Assembly: GCA_035559315.1 (NCBI GenBank)
Contig: DATMBJ010000074.1
Coordinates: 1-5,000, forward strand
Source of the DNA: DATLZM01 sp035559315
Lineage (GTDB): Bacteria; Actinomycetota; UBA4738; HRBIN12
Direction of reading: 5' to 3'
Length of the DNA: 5,000 nt
Below the pieces are notes generated by a model, which saw only the letters and a program-made list of their open reading frames with translations, was not told the origin of the DNA and ran no database searches. The translations under genes and the position numbers were made by a program. Position 1 is the first letter of the stretch. Each line of letters begins with the position of its first letter. Positions 1 through 4,400 of this stretch are shown piece by piece.

Positions 1-222
1 GCGGAGGTCGCCGTGGCCGGACGGCCCGACCCGGAGTGGGGGGAGCGGGTGGTGGCGTTCGTCGTCCCCCGCGACCCGACCCGGCCGCCGTCGCTCGAGG
101 AGCTCCGGGCCCACGCGGCCGCGAGGGTCGCGCGGTTCAAGGCCCCCCGCGAGGTGGTCGTGGTGGACGCGCTCCCCCGGACGGGCTCGGGGAAGGTGCG
201 GCGGGGGGCGCTCGGCGGTTAG
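1..222 (+). CDS. AMP-forming acyl-CoA synthetase/ligase, C-terminal fragment
   Basis: This is the last 73 codons of an AMP-binding (ANL superfamily) ligase whose start lies left of the window. These enzymes adenylate a carboxylic acid and then transfer the acyl group to CoA. The visible part is the mobile C-terminal lid domain. It opens with AEVAVAGRPDPEWGERVVAF, the conserved segment of this domain. It continues to RFKAPREV and then PRTGSGKVRR, whose lysine (visible residue 65) is at the position of the catalytic lysine of the adenylation step. The frame is open from base 1 and ends in TAG at 220-222. The fragment resembles both o-succinylbenzoate-CoA ligases (MenE) and medium/long-chain fatty acyl-CoA ligases, and the substrate cannot be decided from the lid alone. 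It converges with the minus-strand operon, and the two stop codons overlap. It is probably unrelated in function to the export operon. Confidence 0.9.
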   Translation, partial: AEVAVAGRPDPEWGERVVAFVVPRDPTRPPSLEELRAHAAARVARFKAPREVVVVDALPRTGSGKVRRGALGG

Positions 223-1175
223 AACTCCATGTCGAGGGGGGGAGCCGACTCCGCCACCGTCGCGGTGAGCGTCGCGTTCCCGGCGGCGTCGGTTGCACCG
301 GGGGAAGGGGTCCAGGCCATCGACGTCGGGACCGCCACGGTCCGCGTGCCGCCGCTCGGGGTCCCCAGGGTGAGGACGACGGCCGTCCCGGCCTGGACCA
401 TCGTCGAGCCGTTGAAGTTCCGGGTGCCGGCCACGTAGTCCCCGCCGAGGGCTACGGTGCCCAGGGGGAGGACCGGCGAGCCCCCCGCCGCCCGGACCTG
501 CAGGGTGTCGCTGGATCCGGCGTTCACGATCCGGACCTGCACCGCCGTCGCCGTGCCGTCCCACCCCCCGAGGACCGACCCGGGGTCGATCCGCTCGCTG
601 AACGTGAGCGTGACGGTGTCGCCGGCCTCCGCCCTCCCCGGCGTCGCGCCGCCGTTGGCGGTCTGCACGTCGACGCCGGCGGGGGGCGTGTCGTCCACGA
701 GGACCGAGAACCCGGTCTGGGTCGCCGAGTTCCCCGCGGCGTCGGTGAGCGTGAGCGAGTAGGCGTACGTCCCCTCGGGGAGGACCGGGTCCGCGGAGAG
801 CGACGCGCTCCGATACCCGTAGGCGACCCCCTCGACCGAGTAGGAGCCCGCGACGAGCGGGACCGCGGTCGCGCCGGCGGAGACCGCGCTCACGTCGGCC
901 GTGACCGACGCCACGCCCGCCGGCGGGTTCCCGTCGTCGGCGACGTTCGCGTAGACGTAGAAGGTCCCGCCCTGTCGGATGGCGCCGGCGAGGTAGCCGG
1001 AGGTCTTCGCGATCACCGAGGCCGAGGCCGCCGGGGCCACGAGGTCGGGCGCCGCCGAGAACGAGTTCCCGGCGTTCGAGGCGAGCGAGGAGAACGCCGC
1101 GTAGGTGGTCCCGCCACCCGCCCCGAGGAGCAGGCCCAGCGCGAGCAGCGCCGCGAGGCCGCGCCGGCTAGGCAA
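219..1175 (-). CDS. Secreted Ig-like repeat protein with SipW-type signal peptide
   Basis: A 318-residue exported protein, last gene of the operon. Residues 1-5 are basic, 7-21 hydrophobic, followed by GGGTTYAAFSSLASNAGNSF (20-39), which matches the signal region of the two TasA-like proteins upstream. Cleavage by the neighbouring SipW-type peptidase, probably just before AAF or AF near residue 26, is therefore inferred. Residues ~50-160 form a beta-rich Ig-like module that ends in TDAAGNSATQTGFSVLVDD and a TPP linker, typical of bacterial Ig-like repeats. From ~175 a second module begins with GDTVTLTFSERIDPGSV, as in SbsA/Big-type Ig-like domains, and ends in TDAAGNATLT. There is no LPXTG or C-terminal membrane anchor; the chain ends PPLDMEF. 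It contains no cysteine. The start is TTG, supported by GGAGGGGG six bases upstream and by an 8-bp overlap with the end of the peptidase gene. A role as a surface adhesin or matrix component is inferred. Confidence 0.85.
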   Translation of the reverse strand: MPSRRGLAALLALGLLLGAGGGTTYAAFSSLASNAGNSFSAAPDLVAPAASASVIAKTSGYLAGAIRQGGTFYVYANVADDGNPPAGVASVTADVSAVSAGATAVPLVAGSYSVEGVAYGYRSASLSADPVLPEGTYAYSLTLTDAAGNSATQTGFSVLVDDTPPAGVDVQTANGGATPGRAEAGDTVTLTFSERIDPGSVLGGWDGTATAVQVRIVNAGSSDTLQVRAAGGSPVLPLGTVALGGDYVAGTRNFNGSTMVQAGTAVVLTLGTPSGGTRTVAVPTSMAWTPSPGATDAAGNATLTATVAESAPPLDMEF

Positions 1176-1761
1176 CGCGGACCCCCTCCGGCCGCGCGCC
1201 CCGGACCTCCCCCGGCTGCGCGCCCCGGACCTCCTCCGGCCGTGGCCGCCAGATCCTCCGGAGCTCGATGGCCCCCAGGGCCAGGGCGGGGAGGACGACC
1301 AGCAGGAGCCGGCCGGCGCGGCTCCCCGCCCACAGCAGCAGGTAGCCGACGAGCGGCACCCGGTAGACGACCCTCCCGATCGTCCCGGTCACCGGCACGC
1401 GCCACCGCTCCGGCGCGGTGTTCGCGTCGCCCTTCGTCACGAACGCGACGCTCGGCCCCTCCACCGCCACGTCCCGCACCCGGTGGGTGAGGATCCTCCG
1501 CGGGTCCTCGGGGTCGACGAACGAGATGACGTCGCCGACCCGGGCGTCGCGGGGGTCGATCCGCTCCACGACGACCACGTCGCCCGGGCCGATCGTGGGG
1601 CGCATGCTCCCCGACAGCACCGTGAGCGAGCGCAGGCCGAGGAGGCCCGGCAGCCCGACCGCGGCGAGGAGGCCGAAGCCGAACCCGCCGACCGCCCAGG
1701 CGAGACCGAGGAGGCCGACCCGGAGCGGCCGCAGGCGGGAAGATGACCCGGGCCGGATCAC
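1168..1761 (-). CDS. sipW: SipW-class (ER-type, S26B) signal peptidase I
   Basis: A 197-residue membrane peptidase that would remove signal peptides from the exported proteins encoded around it. Residues ~15-43 are the N-terminal membrane segment. The catalytic serine is S52 in VLSGSMRPTI, followed by GPGDVVVV. The general base is a histidine, H93 in ILTHRV, instead of the lysine of ordinary bacterial LepB enzymes. This Ser/His pair defines the archaeal/ER-like class to which Bacillus SipW belongs. KGDAN (110-114) is the conserved aspartate box. A second membrane segment lies at ~152-165, then a hydrophilic tail of three octapeptide repeats. The GTG start at 1761 overlaps the TGA of the upstream TasA-like gene (GTGA). 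The same frame stays open upstream to 2145, but that stretch only shadows the neighbouring gene. Clients are probably the three proteins with matching signals. Length is normal for the family. Confidence 0.93.
   Translation of the reverse strand: MIRPGSSSRLRPLRVGLLGLAWAVGGFGFGLLAAVGLPGLLGLRSLTVLSGSMRPTIGPGDVVVVERIDPRDARVGDVISFVDPEDPRRILTHRVRDVAVEGPSVAFVTKGDANTAPERWRVPVTGTIGRVVYRVPLVGYLLLWAGSRAGRLLLVVLPALALGAIELRRIWRPRPEEVRGAQPGEVRGARPEGVRVA
1171..1248 (-). repeat. Three 24-bp tandem repeats at the end of the signal peptidase gene
   Basis: On the + strand, 1177-1200, 1201-1224 and 1225-1248 are diverged copies of a 24-bp unit beginning (C/G)CGGACC. The unit is in frame and encodes an octapeptide, read as RPEEVRGA, QPGEVRGA and RPEGVRVA (peptidase residues 174-197). 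This adds a hydrophilic tail after the last membrane segment. Each copy carries a purine-rich GGAG or GGGAGG stretch on the minus strand. The copy nearest the peptidase stop supplies the ribosome binding site of the next gene. Confidence 0.75.
1182..1189 (-). promoter_or_regulatory. Ribosome binding site deciding a TTG start
   Basis: The minus strand reads GGAGGGGG here, six bases before the TTG at 1175-1173. No ATG or GTG gives an equally placed start that keeps the basic N-terminus and hydrophobic core of the signal peptide. The site lies inside the last codons of the signal peptidase gene, so translation of the Ig-like protein is probably coupled to it. Confidence 0.65.
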
Positions 1762-2354
1762 AGGTTCCTCGCCTCCCAGGCGAAGACCGCCGACGCGGTG
1801 AGGCCCTGGGCGGCCGGGTCCGGCCCCATCGTCACCTCGAAGCGGTAGGCGTGGGACTCGCCCGTGGTCCAGGTCTCGGGGAGGCCGGTGAGGGGGTCCG
1901 GATCCACGATCCCCGCGGCGTAGCTCGCCGGGTAGCCGGAGAGCGGCCCGCGGTACAGGACCCCGGGCCCGAGGCCCAGGGGGTCGCCCGGATCGGGCGA
2001 GAACCCCCCGCAGGAGGGGAACGAGGGGGAGGCGATCGTGCCCCGGGTCACGGTCAGGGACAGGTAGGGCGCGAGGGCGTCGGTCACGTTCCCGTAGAGG
2101 ACCACGGACGCGTCCAGGGTCCCGGCGTAGGTGACGACGATGCATCCCTCCGCGGCGTCCCCGGGCCGCGCGCCGACGAGCGACAGCATCGCGGCCCCGG
2201 CGTCGTCGTCCTGGAGGACGGCCGTGCCGACCTCGAAGGCGTTCCCGCCGTCCTGGGCGGTGCTCGAGAACGCCGCCACCGTCCCGGCCCCGGAGAGGAG
2301 GCCCGTGACCCCCACGACCAGGGCCGAGGCGAGGAGCCGCCGGACCCGGCTCAC
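1758..2354 (-). CDS. TasA/camelysin-like secreted protein, paralogue 2
   Basis: A 198-residue exported protein. Basic residues 3-6 and a hydrophobic core at 7-23 lead to GAGTVAAFSSTAQDGGNAF (22-40), a SipW-client signal; the mature chain probably starts at AAF or AF near residue 27. It aligns almost without gaps over its first ~80 residues with the protein at 2939-3532. Shared features are DDDAG after the signal, C71 in GCIVVTYAGTL, a second cysteine (C115) in FPSCGGFSP, PLSGY, a YRFEVT strand and the C-terminus AWEARNL. A disulphide between the two conserved cysteines is possible. A loop near residues 120-132 (DPGDPLGLGPG) is longer than in the paralogue. TasA-family proteins are beta-sandwich subunits of matrix fibres or surface proteases/adhesins; subunit is the better guess here. 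The GTG start overlaps the upstream TGA (GTGA) and has GGAGG seven bases before it. Confidence 0.85.
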   Translation of the reverse strand: MSRVRRLLASALVVGVTGLLSGAGTVAAFSSTAQDGGNAFEVGTAVLQDDDAGAAMLSLVGARPGDAAEGCIVVTYAGTLDASVVLYGNVTDALAPYLSLTVTRGTIASPSFPSCGGFSPDPGDPLGLGPGVLYRGPLSGYPASYAAGIVDPDPLTGLPETWTTGESHAYRFEVTMGPDPAAQGLTASAVFAWEARNL

Positions 2355-2869
2355 GGCGCGCCCTCCGCGGGGGCGGGGTCGAACTCCAGGCCGACCTGCT
2401 CCACCCGGCCCTCGTAGCCGCCCCCGACGGTGGCCGGCAGCCAGGCCCGGACCGAGAGCGTCCGGGACTCCCCCGGCTCCAGCCTGAGGGCGGCGGGGCT
2501 CCAGGCCCGGAGCTCGTCCAGCGTGCCGAGGAAGATCCGGTCGGCGCCGGCGTCGATCTCGAGCCGGAGGAGGCGGTCCAGTTGGGAGGAGGACGGCAGG
2601 CCGCGCACCCGCACCGCCAGGGCCACGCCGGTCTGGTTCACGACCTCGACCGAGCCCCGGGTCTCGTCGCCCGCCCGCAGGTGGGGGGCCTGGAGGAACG
2701 GCCCCGACGGGCGGACACCCAGCTCGCCCTGGGGGTGGGCCGCGAGGACCAGGTGCGCCCCGAGGGTGCCGTCCCCCGGCGGGAACCGCCCGGCGAGGAC
2801 GAGCGCGGCCGCGGCGGCGAGGCCGACCGCGAAGCCGATCCGTCGTGCCCAGGTCTCGGTCCGTCCCAT
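2351..2869 (-). CDS. Small secreted or membrane-anchored beta-sandwich protein of the TasA/SipW operon
   Basis: 172 residues, not assigned to a named family. R9-R10 precede a hydrophobic segment at ~11-26, which can serve as a signal peptide or an uncleaved anchor. It lacks the G-A-G-T/AF/GN-F signature of the SipW clients, so it may use another peptidase or stay anchored. From ~64 the sequence runs LRAGDETRGSVEVVNQTGVAL, then LRLEPGESRTLSVRAWLP (128-145) and YEGRVEQVGLEF (152-163). This is the alternation of strands and PGE/GDE turns seen in Ig-like, pilus-subunit and TasA-type beta sandwiches. No cysteine is present. ATG at 2869 has GGAGG nine bases upstream, and its TGA overlaps the next GTG. 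Its place between two fibre-like paralogues suggests an accessory, anchor or assembly factor, a role comparable to TapA in Bacillus; no sequence match to TapA is claimed. Confidence 0.8.
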   Translation of the reverse strand: MGRTETWARRIGFAVGLAAAAALVLAGRFPPGDGTLGAHLVLAAHPQGELGVRPSGPFLQAPHLRAGDETRGSVEVVNQTGVALAVRVRGLPSSSQLDRLLRLEIDAGADRIFLGTLDELRAWSPAALRLEPGESRTLSVRAWLPATVGGGYEGRVEQVGLEFDPAPAEGAP

Positions 2870-2893
2870 CGGCGCCGCCCTCCGGGAGTGGGG

Positions 2894-2926
2894 GGCGGGG
2901 GCCGCCGAGGGGGAGCGGCCCCCGCC
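2894..2926 (-). terminator. Perfect 12-bp-stem hairpin after the first TasA-like gene
   Basis: Arms 2894-2905 (GGCGGGGGCCGC) and 2915-2926 (GCGGCCCCCGCC) are perfect reverse complements around a 9-base loop. The hairpin begins 12 bases after the TAG of the gene at 2939-3532. No T-run follows it on the transcribed strand, so it is not a classic intrinsic terminator. It could be a partial terminator, as U-less hairpins sometimes are in high-GC bacteria, or a 3' stabiliser of the upstream message. Either would raise expression of the first gene relative to the four downstream genes. Confidence 0.5.
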
Positions 2927-2938
2927 GTCACCCGCGCG

Positions 2939-3532
2939 CTACTGGTTGCGGGCCTCCCACGTGTAGGTGTGCAGGCCGGTCGACATGGGGCCTGCCGCGC
3001 CGCCGTTCGCGGCGTTGTCGTCCCGGAGCGTGAGCGTGAACCGGTACACGACGGAATCGTCCTGGACCCAGGAGGTGGCCGACCCGGGGTAGGTCGCGAC
3101 GCCGCTCGCGTAGTCGCCGTGGGCGGCGGCGAACCCCGAGAGCGTCCCGCTGAAGATCGTCCCCTCGGGGGAGAAGCCCGTGCACCCGGGGAACGCCGTC
3201 CCCGCGGGCATCGTCCCCTCCTCGATCGTGAGGTCGAGGTAGTCGCCGACCGGCCCGACGCTCGAGGCGGTGTAGAGGCGCACGTCCGCCGGCAGCGTGC
3301 CCAGGTAGGTCACGCGGATGCACCGCTCGACGGTGTCGAGGGGCTTCGCGTTCGACACCTGGTACATGAAGCCGCCCGCGTCGTTGTCCTCGAGGTACAC
3401 CGTGCCGGCCTCGAAGGAGTTCCCGGCGTTCTCGGTCGTGCTGAAGAACGCCGAGAGCGTGCCGGCCCCGGCGAGGGCGGCCACGAGCCCCAGCACGACC
3501 GCGGTGAGGAGCAGCTTCCGCGTCCTCTCCAT
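2939..3532 (-). CDS. TasA/camelysin-like secreted protein, paralogue 1 (first gene of the export operon)
   Basis: A 197-residue exported protein with a SipW-client signal: ERTRK at 2-6, hydrophobic core 7-23, then GAGTLSAFFSTTENAGNSF (22-40). Cleavage is probably just before AFF near residue 28. The mature part begins EAGTVYLEDNDAG and carries C71 in RCIRVTYLGTL, LPADVRLY, GDYLDLTIEEGT, C117 in FPGCTGFSPEG, GTLSGF, a VYRFTLTL strand and the C-terminus TYTWEARNQ. Order and spacing match the paralogue at 1758-2354. In Bacillus this family forms matrix fibres (TasA) or cell-surface camelysin (CalY). ATG at 3532 follows GGAGG by seven bases, a strong site. A 193-bp leader precedes the gene and a hairpin follows it. 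With its position as first cistron, this suggests it is the major subunit; that is inference. Confidence 0.87.
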   Translation of the reverse strand: MERTRKLLLTAVVLGLVAALAGAGTLSAFFSTTENAGNSFEAGTVYLEDNDAGGFMYQVSNAKPLDTVERCIRVTYLGTLPADVRLYTASSVGPVGDYLDLTIEEGTMPAGTAFPGCTGFSPEGTIFSGTLSGFAAAHGDYASGVATYPGSATSWVQDDSVVYRFTLTLRDDNAANGGAAGPMSTGLHTYTWEARNQ

Positions 3533-3560
3533 CCCTTCCCCTCCGTGGTTCGCGTCCTGT

Positions 3561-3580
3561 GGGCGGCCCCGCGGCCGCCC
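3561..3580 (-). other. 8-bp hairpin in the leader near the first TasA-like start
   Basis: Arms 3561-3568 (GGGCGGCC) and 3573-3580 (GGCCGCCC) pair perfectly around the four-base loop 3569-3572. The hairpin ends 16 bases before the GGAGG ribosome binding site, so in RNA it would leave that site free. It may stabilise the 5' end of the message. Pure G/C composition means chance pairing cannot be excluded. Confidence 0.4.
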
Positions 3581-3606
3581 GCGCTCTGGGCTCAGGTGTC
3601 GGCGGG

Positions 3607-3678
3607 GAGGGCGTCGCCCTCGATCCCCGTTCCTCGGGGATCTGACCTACCCGCGGTCGGGTAGCGGAGGATGCTCCG
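3607..3678 (-). other. Run of four back-to-back inverted repeats, candidate structured leader RNA
   Basis: Four perfect hairpins lie almost without spacers. 3607-3621 has arms GAGGGC/GCCCTC and a 3-base loop. 3622-3642 has GATCCCCG/CGGGGATC and a 5-base loop. 3647-3664 has CTACCCG/CGGGTAG and a 4-base loop. 3665-3678 has CGGAG/CTCCG and a 4-base loop. The first two abut, the last two abut, and four bases separate the pairs. Two of them include A/T pairs, so G/C bias alone is a weaker explanation. I do not recognise the arrangement as a known riboswitch. It could be a leader RNA element or, in part, protein-binding dyads. Confidence 0.45.
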
Positions 3679-3699
3679 GCGAGGGGAGGCCGGCGCGGC

Positions 3700-3725
3700 G
3701 GCCCCCGCCGGCGGACACGGGGGCC
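3700..3725 (-). terminator. Candidate terminator hairpin directly after the response regulator
   Basis: Arms 3700-3707 (GGCCCCCG) and 3718-3725 (CGGGGGCC) pair perfectly around a 10-base loop. The hairpin starts on the base next to the regulator stop codon (3728-3726, TGA on the minus strand). No T-run follows. A competing stem, 3689-3695 with 3706-3712, shares its loop-side bases, so the two cannot form together. It may end the kinase-regulator transcript or only dampen read-through into the export operon. Confidence 0.45.
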
Positions 3726-4400
3726 TCAGATCCGGACCGCGCCGTGCTTCACGGCGAAGACCACGGCCTCGAGCTTGGAGTGCAGGTGCAGCTTCGCGAG
3801 CACGTTCCGGATGTGGGTCTGGACGGTCTGGGGGCTGATGAACAGGCGCTCGGCGATCTCGTCGTTCCGGAGCCCCTCCGCCAGGAGCTGGAGGATCTCG
3901 CGCTCGCGCTCGGTGAGCTGGGAGAGGAGCACCTGTGCCTCGCGGCGGACCTCCCGCTCCCGCGCCACCTGGTGGAGGATGCGGGTGAGCGTGAAGGGGT
4001 CGATCAGCACCTCCCCCTCGGCGGCGGCCTTGGCCGCCCCCAGGACCTGGTCGGCGGCCTCGTCCTTCCCCAGGAACCCCGAGGCCCCGGCCTCCACGGC
4101 CTCGACGAGCAGCCGGTCCTCGTCGTGGGCGGTCATGATCACGACCTTCGTGCCGGGCGAGCGTTCCTTGATCCGGCGGGTCGCCTCGATCCCGTCCAGG
4201 GGGCCCTTGAACACGACGTCCATCAGGACCACGTCCGGGCGGTGCTCCTCGCAGAGCCGGATGGCCTCCTCGGGGTCGTGGACGGGCGGGGCCACGAGCG
4301 AGAGCTCCGGGTCCCGCTCGACCACCATCGCGAGGGCGTCGGTGAGGACCCGGTGGTCATCGCAGATCAGGAGCGACACCTTCCGCCCTGTCGCGCTCAC
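3726..4400 (-). CDS. NarL/FixJ-type response regulator (receiver plus LuxR-type HTH)
   Basis: A 224-residue cytoplasmic transcription regulator. The receiver domain (~8-125) has the acidic pair D14-D15 in LLICDDH, the phosphoacceptor D61 in PDVVLMDVVF, T90 in VVIMTAHD and K112 in GFLGKDE, so the full phosphorylation site is intact. A linker with a charged helix (RILHQVAREREVRREAQVLL, ~140-159) leads to a LuxR/GerE-type helix-turn-helix at ~162-219: LTEREREILQLLAEGLRNDE, then ISPQTVQTHIRNVLAKLH with the recognition helix. The GTG start at 4400 overlaps the kinase TGA (GTGA), and a GGAGGAGAGGGGG purine run lies upstream. The same frame is open to 4823, but that part is a shadow of the kinase gene. 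It is most likely phosphorylated by the kinase next to it, and the export operon just downstream is an obvious candidate target; neither is proven here. Confidence 0.93.
   Translation of the reverse strand: MSATGRKVSLLICDDHRVLTDALAMVVERDPELSLVAPPVHDPEEAIRLCEEHRPDVVLMDVVFKGPLDGIEATRRIKERSPGTKVVIMTAHDEDRLLVEAVEAGASGFLGKDEAADQVLGAAKAAAEGEVLIDPFTLTRILHQVAREREVRREAQVLLSQLTEREREILQLLAEGLRNDEIAERLFISPQTVQTHIRNVLAKLHLHSKLEAVVFAVKHGAVRI

Larger units (their letters stand above)
3533..3725 (-). promoter_or_regulatory. Intergenic control region and leader of the export operon
   Basis: This 193-bp gap separates the response regulator stop from the first TasA-like gene and is the largest gene-free stretch here. 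It is the likely place for the operon promoter, although I could not point to a convincing -35/-10 pair in this GC-rich DNA. It ends in the ribosome binding site GGAGG at 3544-3540. It holds at least six perfect inverted repeats, given as separate entries where notable: 3561-3580, 3607-3621, 3622-3642, 3647-3664, 3665-3678 and 3700-3725. No open frame in it looks like a gene. Confidence 0.5.

Noticed and set aside
36..1490. Long + strand open frame of 484 codons
   Set aside because: The product is a low-complexity Arg/Gly/Pro/Ala-rich chain with no domain, opposite clear minus-strand genes. It is a by-product of high GC.
1762..2145. N-terminal extension of the signal peptidase frame
   Set aside because: This part is Arg/Pro-rich and lies in another frame of the TasA-like gene. 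The GTG at 1761 overlapping its stop gives a normal-length SipW with the membrane segment near the N-terminus.
2582..3664. Long + strand open frame of 360 codons over the accessory and TasA-like genes
   Set aside because: It is antisense to two genes with recognisable signal peptides, has Arg/Gly/Glu-biased composition and no motif.
3592..3664. Known riboswitch (cyclic-di-GMP-I, guanidine mini-ykkC, glycine, TPP)
   Set aside because: Tandem hairpins and an ACACCTGAG string were suggestive, but the conserved loop and junction sequences of these classes are absent.
3533..3725. Specific -35/-10 promoter or ECF-type GGAAC promoter
   Set aside because: A GGAAC exists in the loop of the 3622-3642 repeat, but no matching -10 element lies at proper spacing, and no TTGACA-like box was found.
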